Assembly (NCBI GenBank): GCA_037833965.1
Contig: AP031352.1
Span: 7,792,501-7,856,500, forward strand
Reading direction: 5' to 3'
Source of the DNA: Marchantia polymorpha subsp. ruderalis
Lineage: Eukaryota; Streptophyta; Marchantiopsida; Marchantiales; Marchantiaceae
DNA length: 64,000 bases
The notes under the pieces were generated by a model. That model searched no databases and had not been told where the DNA came from. It saw only the letters and a list, made by a program, of their open reading frames with translations. A program made the translations under genes and the position numbers. Shown piece after piece: positions 46,771 through 60,700 of the stretch (position 1 is its first letter; every line of letters begins with the position of its first letter).

Positions 46771-49700
46771 TCATTTCTGTTTTTAAATTTAAAAATAATT
46801 ATTTGATTTGAATCTTTATGGAATGTTAACAAATAAATATATTTTTGGTTTACAAATATTAAGCATTTGAAATTCGGAAATTTTGTGTTTTAGTAATCAA
46901 ATCAAATATTGAAAGTCTTTTAATGTAGTGATTTTATTAAATAATTTGAAATTTTCGACTCATGCACATATTTTCAAACGATTTAAAAATGTAGCTCAAC
47001 AGCATTTTTGCATATTTGAAAACTTAATGAATTTTTATTTCTTTTAAAAAATCTGAAACAAAAAAATTAGAATTTATTCATAATATATGATAGATAATAA
47101 GAAAGGATATTAAATATTATTATTAACCATGATACTTATCATTGAAAATTTTCCTGGAATTTGTTTTTATCATATACGTAACTAGTTATTTGAAAGATTT
47201 ATTTAAATTGATCTTTCCAGTAGAGAAATATTTCATAACAAGTAAGATTACTTTTTCATTCATAATTAAATAGTTCAATATCTCCTTTTTTCTTGAATTT
47301 CTTTTTTTCATTTAATTTTTAAAATAAAATGGATTTTTATATAAATAAAAAATATATATTTAGAAATTTGAAAAAAATTAGGATATTTATAAATTTAGTT
47401 CGATGAAAATATAAACCAATCTTTTACACTCCAATCCTGAAAAAATGTGTTGTTTACTTGCAGATAAGTATAGATTTCTTTGAAATAAAAAGGATCTGAA
47501 AATGCATGTTACATACTTATGTGAAATTGATGTATTATTTTCTTTAAGATTTTGATTTCATACACTTTTTTTATTTAATTTATTCTTATGACTTATGGAA
47601 ATAAAATTATATACATTTACAGATAAATTTGAATTTACCCGGATAAAAAACTTATCCTTGTATAATGTAAAGTCTTCGAAGATAACATTTACTTGATCTG
47701 TTATATGATCAAAATGTATGATTAGTAGGAATATAATTCTTAAGAACTAAACTGCTGATAAATTGTAATAACACCATGTGGATCTCAGTCGATGCAAGTG
47801 TTCAGGCCGCAAAGAGCAAATCAACCTTAAAAAAGTGATAGATCTGATGTAGAAATGCAAATTCCTCAAACCATTACACTTCCTTCATGGTGGTTTGAAT
47901 TAAAAAACTGATACAAACACCATGATTTGTTACTGATCACAATATTACGAAAATTTCATATACTCCTTGAAAACTCAACCTGAAAATCCCTTATTTTTTG
48001 TTGTCACAATCTTGTAAAGGATGCCTTCAAGTGGTGGACATATTGCTTCCGCTTAAACGGATAAGTATATCATCATTATAGATGATAACAGACTCATCTC
48101 CTTGCTCATGAATATTCTGTTTATCCTTAATCTAAAATCTTAGGATGCTCTACCTTGTCTAAAGGGCATTAGTCTGATTTTGTAAAAGTCATGTGTTGTT
48201 TTACAAGCTATTCTTGTACGTAAGATTCAACTACTCGGATGTGATAATACCATGACCTTAGATCTATCCTAATCAAGCACGTTTTGCAAACTAGTCATTC
48301 ATGTTCTTACATGGGGTAAAATTCATGATAGTCACGTTGTTGAGTCTTTATGTATCCAGACACAACTTTTGATATTTAGGTGTGTCATATAAAAAAGGAC
48401 TTACTTAGTCAATATACTCTTTGGCAAACAACTGTCTATTTGTCCTCCAAATTTCTCATCATGAAAGTGCTTGGATGAATTGAATGTCCCCGGTAAGACT
48501 TTGATCTTCGTGAAGACAACTCATTCGTAACTATTCTCACAATTCCTTCTACCATTCCACAAACTGCTTCAAATTCAAGCCGTACATTTTCCTTAGTTAC
48601 AAGAAAACTAACATTAGTTTTACTACCTCCATGAAAAGTATGCTTGGCATTTTGTTTCACATTATCCTAGAAGTTTACCCACGTTTGTCTTCTTCATCTT
48701 GACGTTAAGTCTTAACGGCCAATAAATATTCAAGCCTTTTGAGTATCATGTCAAAATACATGATACCCAAATGTGGTTGATCTCATGTATTTCACTCATG
48801 TCGTCAAATATTATAAAGCGAAAACTTTACCTTTGAGTCTAACTTAAAAGTTTGATATTCTATAGCCGTAGTTAACTCCACAATTCTGGATTTGTATGTA
48901 TAAGTTTCAGGGGAGTTCAACTTGTTTTCTTTTCATCAGTTTTTTTTCTCTATTTTATCTCTCTCTCTATATATATATAGTACATGTGAAAGAGGAAAAT
49001 AGATTTGATTGTCATTTAATTCAAAACATTTTTTATTTCAAAAAAATTGATATGTTTATAATATAAATAATTTTCTGATGAACATTTTGAATTTTCGAAT
49101 GCAGGCTCGCATGAACACAAAATTTTGGAATGAAGTAAACGGTAATTTCTGACCTCACATATTGAATGATTCAGGCTGGTACATAACAATTTAGAATTCC
49201 ATACTAGTATCTCAAACAGATTTCGGAGAAATCATTAACCACCTTCTTGTCATACCACGTTTAAAACTGTAAGGTTTTAGAATTCAAGAAGGACGTGGGA
49301 TCTGTTCGGAATTCTATAAGCTTAAATACAACTCCAAGTTTTTTGAAATACTTCAACTCTGAAATTGCTTTCATAGAGTACTTTTAATAGGATCTTATTA
49401 AAGCTCGAGTAAAACCATAGAAGTTGATTCCTACAAGCATGTACAGGTCTCTTGGTGTGTTCTCAATTACAAATTACAGTTACGTCGTCTTTTTGGTGAA
49501 AGCAGATGACTTAGTAAAGACAGATGACTAAATAAAGATTTAAGCACAATTATGGAGAGGCCAAAGGCATGTAAATCATTAGCGAACATTTTAATACATA
49601 TGAAGACGCTTATGTGTTTGGAGCTATCAATTCACGTGCAATGCACGTGCTTCTTCCTCAATATCACAATTGAAGTTATTAATAATAAGCTTCAATTTCG

Positions 49701-51453
49701 TTGCAAAATCAATTGCAAATTGGTCAGGAGATCTTTAAATTGAGGATATCGTGATCAAATATCTCTACTTCGAGTTAACAACTTCGACTGAAATTATTTC
49801 CTTTCGTAGAAGATATCATTGAAGCAGATCGCAATGCTCCCAGTGCTTCACGTTTCAAACAGCGTTCAGGTGGTAAGTCGTGAAGAAAGGCAAACGTTTA
49901 GAATGGAGTAAGGTTCTCGACGTCAACAAGTTTCGCAATTGTTTCGTAGCAGGAAATTTTTATGATACAGAAACAACGTGTTTGCTTCTTCTTTTGTTTT
50001 TCTTGAACAAGAGGAGGAATTTCGAAGATGTCGCAATACACAGCTCCAGAAGTCCAGGATATGCTATGAGTGCTCAGTGCTCAGGGCTCCACTGTCGATA
50101 TTGTGGAGTTATTATCTAGGTAACATACAGTAACACGTGATGTGACCACTTTGACAACGTGTAACTCCTACCTCCAATCTAGTTAGACCATCAGTGCATT
50201 CCCTCGGTAGAGAAGGAATTCTTTCAACGTCCTAAGTTCAGACGGCGCCTTGCACTGTCCCGTGTATCGTTCACTTTTCACCGACGGATCACGTGGCCAA
50301 AGGGCGCTTTGTAGCGATGTTGGCAGGAAGCCGAATAGTTAACCAACACCATGCTTGCAGAAACCACAGAGAAAGACGTAGATGCAAAGCAGACAAAGGT
50401 GTGTAAAATGGAGATGTAAAATGGGGGAAGGGGAAAGGGATGTTGGTTCTCAGGTGTTAGAATCATCTTCGAGAGCGAGCTGTTCACAGCCTTCTCATAA
50501 TTTAGAATGATTATAGCACACAGGATCCGGAGCTCCACTTGATAAGTCATGATTGCCACCTTGGGTTTCAGTGAGGCGCGCATGTCGGCCAGATAGACGA
50601 AAGGAGAGCAAGCCCCGTGGTTTCAAGGCTTCCTTTGAAACACTCTGACACTAAATTCTAGAATCTAGACCAAGAGGTCCATCGCGTCCATGTAATGGTC
50701 AGAAACCGCACATCTGAAACCTGACGTATAGTACGTGGATGCCCTGTACGTGTGTAAATCCACCCCTCACATTCATTACAGTTACATACATGGCGTGGCC
50801 CCAGTGGCCGCCCTTCAGCCGCCTGGCATGGTTCAGGAGAAGTAAATGGATACAGTAAGGACAGTGAACGGTGACCGCAGACAGGGTCTACATCATTCTA
50901 TTTGATATGCGTTCATATTATTACGTGCAATTGTCGTCAAATCTTCTCTACGTCGAGTCCTTTGCTTTTCCAAGTCCCTACAGTCAAATATAGACTAGTA
51001 AGAGAAAAGCCTGAAATTGTACGACTTCAACATGAAATAATTAACACAGAGGATAGTATTTGTTTAAAGAAATGTCCAATTACAATTTTGACACTATATT
51101 TGAATCTGAGCTTTTCTTATGTGTTATGATGAACGGGAAAGAACATTTTCAGCCTTTTCAGATATAAACATGTGTACTTCGGAGTAAACTATTCTGACGA
51201 AATGAGATTTCATTTTAACCATCCGAACTTGTATTTGATTGGGTAAATAGAACAATACATATCAAAATCGTCTCACGGTTTATAGATAGAGAAGTCCATA
51301 TTCCAACATTATATAATCATGGATTACTTAAGCTATTCTGACTAACATTAAAGTAATGATTTTTTTTCCATTACTGAATCAACAATTTTTTATACATGTA
51401 TCCTTATAAACCCTAACATGGTATTGTAATATATAAATTATTTTATTTAATGA

Positions 51454-51485
51454 CATCATCCATAATCATTAGATTATGGATGATG
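51454..51485. repeat. Perfect 14-bp-arm hairpin
   Basis: catcatccataatc, the loop atta, then the exact inverse complement. It is about 0.7 kb before the copia LTR. Confidence 0.85.
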
Positions 51486-52169
51486 GTACATTAATCTGTT
51501 AGGTATAGATAATAAATTATTTCAGCTCTTGGATGCATTTAGTTGATTTGACTAAGATTAATTGATCTAGTCACCTGGCGCTATATGAGAATTTTAGAGT
51601 ACCCAAAGAAGGGTTTAGGATAATAAAATTTTAAATAATCAAACAAGCTCTTGATGGGTTACGAGAACATAAACATTTACGTTAAGTGTGTTCAACCTTT
51701 TTGTATGCTAGAATATGATGAAGAATTAATTTTTGCACCAATTTAAATATTTAATGTGGTTGACTTGATTACTAGAACTAAAGAAAAATTTTACTTTGAT
51801 AAATTCAAAGATCTATCAAAGATTATAGATGAAATACTATGATAAACTCAATATAAATATGTTAATAATATACTTGCATGGTTTAATATGAACATTTCAG
51901 GACTGAATATTCAAATATAATTTAGCATTCAATACTTTTTTGTAAGACACATGCCTTGAAAAATGTTCAATGTGTGATATGTCTCATAAAACTCAAATTT
52001 TCGACTTTAGGTTTCATCTTATTATGAAGCATAAAATGAAAAACATTGATATCAAGTATTGATTACAGTCAAATTTGGTTTGATAGAATGATTTAATTCT
52101 TTGAAATTTCCGGTAAATTTAATCATCTTATAATTTTATTAAAATAAATTTCTTGTAAATATATGTATT

Positions 52170-52219
52170 CACATTGTAAATTTTGCATATGGATATAAGT
52201 AAAGTAACTTAAAAATTAT

Positions 52220-52254
<35 letters not shown>

Positions 52255-52576
52255 TTCTATTCTATTATAATTAGATTCTAACATTTGTTTCTAGCTTCAG
52301 TAGGATGTCATAAGCATTATATATTATGATACAGGGATGAGTAGGAATGATCTATTTAATGTAGGTTGTTTTTCAAAAATTACATGTTAGGATTTTAGAC
52401 TTTTGATTGACTAGAGTAAAGTGAGGTGAGACCTAGTTTGCACCGGAGCATTGCATTAGTTTCTTCAAAAACCTTATGTTCATGTGGACGCAGCAAGAGG
52501 CAAATTATGTTTATGTCAGAGTTGAGTTTACAACCTTGTTTTATTTTTTGTACGTTTTTGAATTTTCATTCATTCA
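52170..52576 (+). repeat. 5' LTR (degraded) of the copia element
   Basis: The portion 52380-52576 aligns with 57600-57792. Shared order is: ttttagactttt / ttttagtctttt, gtgagacct / gtgagatct, gagcattgcatt / gagcattgtatt, then catgtgga / catgcgtgga and gagttgagttt / gtcgagtttga. It ends in ...attca just before the primer site. The outer start is approximate. A (TA)n run sits at 52223-52251. Confidence 0.65.
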
Positions 52577-52592
52577 TGGGTATCAAAGTGAT
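52577..52592 (+). other. Primer binding site (initiator tRNA-Met type)
   Basis: gggtatcaaagtgatc resembles the copia consensus TGGTATCAGAGC with a few substitutions and lies directly after the 5' LTR end. Confidence 0.55.
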
Positions 52593-55325
52593 CAATTCGT
52601 TTGGTAATTTGTCATTTGAGGAAGAGGCGTTGGAATTAGTTAAAATCTAGTGCGCTCAAATACTATGCAAGGGTTGCAATAAAATTCTGATGGCAAAAGC
52701 GCACAAGGAGGGTGATTCTTTTGACAAGAGTGAGTGTGCCGAGAGAGCATTCACAATCCTTTGTATATTCAAGGATTAATTTCAAAATGTTGATTCAAAA
52801 ATTAAATTTCACGTGGTTATCCATTTTTTAACCAGCAAGTTATTTGGAACCAAGACATGCACTTTGGATCATTTTTTTTTCTCCTTTTGACGAGTTGTCT
52901 TGAATCATTTAGATGATGAGATCCTAATTACAAGTTGCCAATCTAGATGGCAATTTGAACCTAATGTTATTTGCAAGTGAACCTATTGCGTTTGATTGGT
53001 TTTTGTTTGTTTTTGTGATATTAGAATCACAGAACCAAAAAGAAAGAATTTTTGATGTTAGTAATATCTAATATATTGCTTTATGATAAAAAAATAGCCT
53101 AGATATCATATGAAATCTATCCTGAAGGATATGCAGTTTAAAAAAGTGATTAGAGGTACCAATTACTATAGAATAGAGGCAATACAAAGTGATGATAGTT
53201 AACAAGTGAAGATGATGTTGTTCTTGTTGCGACAACAGAAAGATGATTGATTGATACTTATGCAAAAATTTCAAGATGCAGGTTATTGATCCAAGCGCGG
53301 TATATAGAGAGTATCAATTGCATTGAAGAACATTATTGTTTTAGTTTTATTTATTAATTATATCTAATATTCTTTGGCAAGATGAACAATAGAACAAAGG
53401 AGCAAATAAGTGAAAAAAGAAGAATTTTGCACTCCAATGACACAAGGTACAACTTAAAGTGTTTGAAAAAACAAGATCACATACAAGATATGAGTAAGTC
53501 AAATGCGATGGATGTGATGACTATATGCTCTGAACAAAAGAAGTAAAATACAAGCTTAAGTCTAAGAATATAGTCAACACATTAAATCCAAAATCTTTCA
53601 TCTACAAAAACAACAAGTGACAAAATTTCAAAAAACATGATGTGAATATAATTCTACTGTATTTATATCCTTTGATTCTGAAGCAATTGATGAATATAAC
53701 AATTTAATTATTTTGTTGGAGACTCTTGAAAGACTCATCACAAAGAATTATCAAACATGCTATATGTATTTTTGAAGCTCATGAGCTTTAAGATGAAAGA
53801 TTCTAGCACAAAGATCCAAGATAACATTGATGTGTTTGATGATCTTGTAATTGATTTTCAGAATCTTGAAAAAAAAATAAGTGATGAGAACAAGTTTTTC
53901 ATCTCTTGAGTTCATTGTAATAGCCAAAAAATCACTTACAACAAAGTTGTAATTGCTTTGTTGATTGATAATTTAAAGCAAAAAATGATGTCATCTCCTT
54001 GTATTTTTCATCTAGTACGATAATAAGCATGATTTGAGATTGATCATATTCACAGATTGACAAAGTTGGCAAACATTTTGGATATAAATATAGATATATT
54101 TCTTTTAAAAAATCCTTAGAAAAAAAAACAATGATGTATTGGAAATATGGCAATAGTGTCTAAGTCAAAAAGAATTGTCGAGTGAAGATGGAAGGTGATA
54201 ATACTGCTTAGAAATAGTATCTCAATAATTTGATCATGAGAAAAATGACCTGTTGAAAAATAAACTATTATGATAAAAACATGCCTTATGCAATTCACAT
54301 ACTGAAATTGGTATTATGTGAATTTTAGAATGATGCTTAATCCTATCACATTTGTTACACTAACAAGTCTTTTGAACTTTTTCAATATCAAATAATTTGA
54401 TTTGTATGAAAAATAATATATCCTCTGAAATTTAAGATTTTTCATCTTAACAGATTCAATACCTTAAAATTAATATTTGATAAGTCCAAAATACATCAAT
54501 TTATGTTAAATGATAAAATGCTAAAAAATTTGATATAAATTTGATAAAATATTTTTAAGTGAAGCTCTAAGAAGAAAGTGAGAGTATTTCATAATATTAT
54601 GTTGAGTATCGAAAGCACATGAAAAGATTATGTTGAGTTATAAATAATTGCTAAAAGCTATTATCATATGTGATGAAATTAACTTAACTAATATTTCATG
54701 TATGACAACCTGGCTGAGACAAAGATACATCAATAAGATTGATTTCATATTCTGTGAATATTGTGATATTGGCAAACATCATAGACAAACCTTTTATGTT
54801 GAAACTCACATTTCTAATCAAATATTTAAATATGTAAATAACTAGATGTGAGTATACTTTCCAAAAACTTCATTTGCTAAAAATTTTAGAACGTTTGATT
54901 TATTGATGAGTTTTAAAGGTTTGTGTTGATTTTCACACAAAAGTATAAGGTTTTTAAATTTTTTGAAAGTTGAAAAAGCTCAAGTTGAGATCTAACTTGG
55001 ACAGAAGGTGAGATATTTTCATATAGATAATGGCAAAAAGTATATTTCTAAGAAATTTTGGAGTGAGTAGAAAGAAGAAACTAGTACTTGTCATTCCATC
55101 ACAATTAATAAACCGCAACACAATGTTGTTTTTGAGAGTCTCAATTGAATAATGTTAGAAAAGGTGTGTGCTTAATATAATAATAAATTTTAAGCTAATA
55201 TGATTTATTAGATGAATTTTAGACAAACTTATTAATACTACAGGTAATTTAGTAAACAATTTTTCTTTTAGTGCAATCAATTTGTTGAAATTATTTTAAT
55301 TAAATCACAAACAGATGATCAATTA

Positions 55326-55520
55326 TAATTGTTTGACTCGTTCCATGACTTCGCGGGCCAAAGCTTTCGACCCCGAAACTGCCATCAGAATGTCGTCGGC
55401 GTAGCGGCACGCGTAGATTCGCACGAATTTAGGGTCCTTGGGATCCGCAAAGGGTATACCTTTTCTTCTGACAATTTTAAGCCGTCTCCTCTTCTCTCGA
55501 AGCAGGGCTGCCGGTCCCAT
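55326..55520 (-). pseudogene. Fragment of a group II intron maturase/reverse transcriptase, probable mitochondrial insertion
   Basis: A 65-codon open frame on the - strand reads through LLREKRRRLKIVRRKGIPF, DPKDPKFVRIYACRYADD and ILMAVSGSKALAREVMERV. YADD is the reverse transcriptase catalytic motif, and the DP.DP.F.R..Y.RYADD.L..V.G spacing is typical of group II intron-encoded proteins in bacteria and plant mitochondria. The fragment covers only that block of about 65 residues. It is much more GC-rich than the copia DNA on both sides and interrupts its integrase region. A nuclear copy of mitochondrial DNA is the best explanation; transfer from bacteria or a chloroplast-type intron is less likely. 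Confidence 0.75.
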
Positions 55521-57359
55521 AGAAAATTTTCTTTTCTATGGCTTATACTATTAAATCCTACAAATATATGATTCAGTTAAATTTACTTCCAAAAAATATA
55601 ATTATATTGTATATGCTAGTGATGTGACAAATTATAGACTATGAGATCTAGTAGCATGTAAAGTTATTGTGAGTAGTGATGTTATTTTCAATGAGCTGAA
55701 ATCATTGAAAGAGTATAGACTTTTTAGTAGCATCATATTGACAAGTACAAATCTACACTCACAAATATTGTTGAGTTATTAATTGATCATTATATGATTG
55801 ATGATGCTACACAAGAAGAACTTCCATTCTAGATTGAGCTCATTTGTGAATAGCAAAAATTAAAGTAGCAAATTATCGTTGATCTCAAATATTTGCTACA
55901 AACAATAGAGATCAATCAAAATTGTTTACTTGAAGAGCATCAAATTGGATTATTAAAGCTTCTGCAAGATATTGATTATGAAATGATTCATTCATTTTTA
56001 TGATAATGACATCTTAAGAGAAAAAGAACCTTCTTATAGAGAAGCTTAAACCTTGGTCAATAAGCTTGCATTAAATGTTGGTATGGAAAGTGAGATGCAT
56101 ACACATAATACAAAAACTTCAAGCTAGTGAAATTTCCAATGAATAATGCTTTGATTGATTGCAAGTGAATGTACAAGTTGAAGTACAATCTAGTAGATGA
56201 CAAGAAGAAAAACTTCAAGGCCAAGTTAGCTTGAAAGCTCTGAGGTAATGAAATCTAAGGTTTAATGATTTCATGAAAGCACAAGGATCTTCATGAACTG
56301 TGTATGATTCATGTTTATAGATGCAAAAAGTGAATAATAAGATAATCAATTTCATTAGTCTAGATTCCATGTGAATGATATGCTTATTTTTTCAAAAAAT
56401 CAATCCGACGTTAACAGATGCAAAATCCATAACTAGTTTAAGTATGCATATAAGATGAAAGGATTTTGTTAAGTTCAGAAGTATATTAAAATTGGATATT
56501 TATATAAAAAAACAATGATTGAATCAGGTCAAGTATGTTCAACATGTGCTTGATAGGTTTACAATGGCAAACTCTAAAGAAGCATGAAATCTTTTGGCAG
56601 CACATTTTAAACTTTTCACTAATGCATAATTTATGACATTGAGAAAAAAAGTTGTCATCAATTTTCTAAGACAAAATTGTGGACAGTCTTAAGTATTTGA
56701 TGATGAGAACATGATCAAACATTGTTTAATCTTTGGACAAAATTGTGGATAGTCTTAAGTATTTGATGATGAGAACATGATCTTTGGACAAGGTGAGTAT
56801 ATAAATGTCAAATCTGAATTAGTTGCATTGGAAAACAATGAATTGGAATTTTAAAGATATGAAGAGCATTGAAATTATGATTTATTGTTTGATGATTTAT
56901 TTAAAAATTTCAAATCCTTGCTATGTTGATGACGATTATGAACAAAATCTAGACAAGAAATCTATAACTTTGTATGTGCTTACACTTGGCGGTGGATGCA
57001 TTAATGAAGATCTAATTTGCTGAAATGTGTAGTTCAATTCACAACGCAAGCTGAATATGTAGCAGCAGCAAAAGCAAAAAACAAAAACTCCTATTTGGTT
57101 AAATAAGCTTATCATTGAGATTATATTAAAACAAGAGGTTGTTGATCCTTCTTTTGATGGTCAAAATGTGTTACATCTTGTTGTAAATTAAATGATTAAC
57201 AAGCAAGAGTAATCTTATCAAATTTGTAGTTTTTAAACAAGAGATTCAGCTAGCCAAAATTTACATTAAATTCAATCATGATGGCTTGACCAAAATTATT
57301 CCTTCAAAAACTTTTAGGAGACATTATGCTATTATGTTTGAGGAGCACAAGTAGAGTTT

Positions 57360-57792
57360 ACTAGCAATCTTTTCTTAACTTTTTATATTTTTAATCTATC
57401 ATGTTTGGATTACAGCTGAGTTCTGGTTAGTTATAGTTTTAGAGAGTATTCTATGTTAACAATCACTTTGGAAATTCTTGCTGAGTAATTATATAAGTTA
57501 TGTAGGTTATCGTCTCTTCAACATGAATTAAGAAGTAGATTGTTTGGAATAACTCTAGTTCATTATAGGCTATTGGCTGATTATTTTAATACTTGAGTTA
57601 GAGTTTTAGTCTTTTGTTTGTCGGACTACAAAGGTTAGTGAGATCTAACTTGTAATAGAGCATTGTATTGATTTTTCTAAAAACTTAATGTCATGCGTGG
57701 ATCTTTCGGGTAACAAATCACATTGGGTGTCCACGTCGAGTTTGATGGTTTTTTTTTGGTTTTTTTGTTGGGTTTCCTCTCCACACTAATCA
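57360..57792 (+). repeat. 3' LTR (degraded) of the copia element
   Basis: It follows the RNase H end and a purine-rich stretch (gaggagcacaagtagag, about 57340). Its inner part aligns with 52380-52576 as described for the 5' LTR. It ends in ...actaatca near 57792. The LTRs have diverged strongly, which points to an old insertion. Confidence 0.6.
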
Positions 57793-60700
57793 ATTGTGAT
57801 TTACATAAATCTTCATGTTTTTTTCCTAACATATTATATAATATAAAGTTAAAAATTATAGAAAATAGATTTGGGCATGAATTTATTGTTTTATATATTT
57901 TAAAATATTAAACACTGATAAGTTAGAATTATTATATAAAATTATCCTCAAAATTATTAAATACTACTATGAATTTTTTGTTCAAAAAATAATTTTTAAT
58001 ATAATAAACATATTTTTCTATGAATCATGTCATATTTTTTTCACACTATAATAAAATTTTGTGATGGTAATAATAAGTCAACGAGAATATTTAGATCTTA
58101 TTTGACTAGGAGTTATAATAAGGTTTCAAAAATAAATCCTCAAACATATCTTGTTCGTTTTTAAATCACTTATATTTTTCAAAAAATATGTGGTAAAGAC
58201 ATTCATATCATGTCTCTATGTGATTTTTTCCTTTTTATTGATTAATAATTTATTTAAAATATTCGATATATAATAAAATATGCATCAAAGTTTTAAAATT
58301 TTTCATAATTGATCTCTTAGATATTTCTTAATTTTGGATTTTTATCATTATATTACGTTTATCTAAAGTAGTCTGAAAATCTAAAATACATTAAATTATA
58401 ATACTTTATTTAAAACTATTTACAAGATTTAACTTTGTAGTACAACTTCTCAAAATTTTTAATTTTGAATCACAATCATTATCTTTATGCACTTTGCTTA
58501 ATAGAACTTAAATTAATTATATAAAATATATATAAATAAAGTATGTATATTTTGTGATATGATAGCAAGAAATGTAATTAGAATGAGAACATATTTGGAC
58601 AAATATACGTAGTAAAATTTTAAAATCTAATACATAAGATAAAAATTATATTTAGATAAAAAATTAGATATAAAAATCATATTTGTTTATTAAAACATTT
58701 TCAGAAAACAGGATTCAAAGTTTTATACTGCTAAGAGAGACTTGTTAAGAGAGATGCGAGCCAACTACAAGCTAGTAACTGGCATTCAAGACTCTGAGAA
58801 AAACTTCCATGTGGCTTTTGCGACTTCCCCGCGAGGCTTGGTAAGCCGTGGAGAACTTTGAGTGTAAACTCGACAAGAAGATATTTTATTTATAAATAAA
58901 TTTATATTCTCCTCAATTAATTCTATTTACAAAATTAAAAATTCTTTTCTAAAATTTAGACAAAAAGAATAGAAAAATCTTGTTTTTTTGATTTTTTAAA
59001 ATTTTTGAAATAATTTAGGACCAAACATTGATATTTTAAATTTTTTGTATTGATTACATAGATTTATAATTTATATACGGAAAAAAATTCACAAAAAATT
59101 TCATATATTTCATCGTAGGATGAATTAGTGGTTTTTTGACGTTGAACTACTATATTTTATATGATTTTGAGTAATTCAAAAATTGATGTTAATTTTCTTC
59201 TATTTTATTTGATATAGTTTTCCGAAAAACATCTCTGAAAATATTTTGTAAAAGAAGGTGTATTTTATAATATAATTGGAAAAATTATTTTATTTTAATT
59301 CATTTTCATTCACATTTCATTTTCATTTCATAACATTTCTGCATTTTTTTCGTACTGGTTTTTTAAAAAATTGCGTTATATTATGCAGTATAATGTAATT
59401 AGAATTTTTTGGACCTTTTTTACAGATTTATTGAAAATTTACAGAAAGAAAAGGCAAGATTTTTTTCATCCTTTTTTTCAACATATATTACACATAGAAG
59501 ATTATTTGGCAGGTTATTATTTTAAGCCCATTTTACTGAAAGGTTAGATTAAATAGAATGATTTACTTGATGAATCTATACATATGTATCCTTAGTACAC
59601 AAATCCAGTTACAAAATATCTAGATCTAGCTTTGTAACGTACTTGTAACATGATATCAATTGTGACCTTGCTTACAATTTGACCTCCGTGCGCTATTTTA
59701 AAGTTTTATATTTGTGAAAACTTGTAGATAGCAATATATAAAATATTATAGATTTTTTTAGTAGAAAATAGGGAATAATTTATTTCGTTAAAAAACGTAT
59801 TTCTAGCCAAATAAAAAATCTTCTGATAACAATAAAAAATATGTGGATATAATTTTTCATTTTATTGTAATTTTTAAGTAGTGCAAAAAATCAAAAATAT
59901 ATAACAATAAATTATGTTGAAATTAATAGCCCAGTTTTTATGAAATGCAATTTGACACAAATCTATTTTTTTTATCAAATTGATAAAGTGATGGATGAAT
60001 AACTTGAGATACATGAGCAAATAAATATAATAGATAAAATGTGAGTGGTTATATGTCAATTTCCAAAAAATTACAGTGAAATATGAATGTCAGTGATATA
60101 TTTGATGTCTTATTAAATACTGTCAAATCATTTCTAATATACATTGATATTAATTATGAACAAAATCTAGTAAAAAATAATATTTTAATATATAATTGAA
60201 TTTGATGATGGATGTAAGGATCATTGCTTCAACCACAGCGAAACGGAATGATCATATCGAGGAGGAAGAACTTTCCCTTCACTCGTGTATCCGCATCTTC
60301 GTTTCTTCCAAATTTTTCTTTTTTCTACATGTTTATAGAAACTATATCTAGAAGAAAATCGAGTACAATAGTTACGAATTATATTCCTGGTTCCTAAGTT
60401 GGGAGCACACTTTTGTAGACCTTTATCATACTGCAGTGTACATTTACCTGCGCCGTACCTGGGAAAAGAAATGCAAGACGTTTGGGAAAAGGAACTGATA
60501 AGTATGTCGAATGATCGTAAAGTGCGGCTCTCCGCTAAGTAAGAAGTGCTTTATCTCTCCTTCGACCTTTTGCCGAAGTCTTTCAGACAGAAACGTCGCT
60601 TCTTTGCATCGTGTCAGGACTTGTCGCCCTGAATTGCACCATCTCTCTGAATAGAAATGCATTGATGAGTTCGAGGAGACTTCAATGAGAAACTCAATGT

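Larger units (their letters stand above)
46101..52169. other. AT-rich block, no gene recognised
   Basis: 46.1-47.7 kb and 51.2-52.2 kb are very AT-rich. 47.8-51.1 kb is more balanced but holds only short frames without motifs. Simple repeats occur: (TA)n at 46729-46767 and a short TA/CT run near 48960-48980. No RNA gene is seen. Confidence 0.55.
52170..57792 (+). mobile_element. Decayed full-span Ty1/copia element with a nested insertion
   Basis: In order it shows the 5' LTR (to about 52576), primer site gggtatcaaagtgatc (52577), gag (about 53381-53900), a zinc-knuckle region (54141-54175), the integrase zinc segment CEYCDIGKHHRQTF (about 54757-54800), and integrase core pieces (KPQHN.V near 55110; NTT..LVN....AINLL near 55233-55290). 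After the nested insertion come YRL.DLVA.KVIVSSDVIFNE (55630-55700), the reverse transcriptase end (ML.FSKN near 56385; VLDRFTMANSK near 56548) and RNase H (YVDDDYEQNLDKKS near 56925; T.AEYVAA near 57050). A 3' LTR lies near 57360-57792. Stops and shifts are frequent. It parallels the remnant at 21373-22973 in DNA sequence. Confidence 0.85.
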
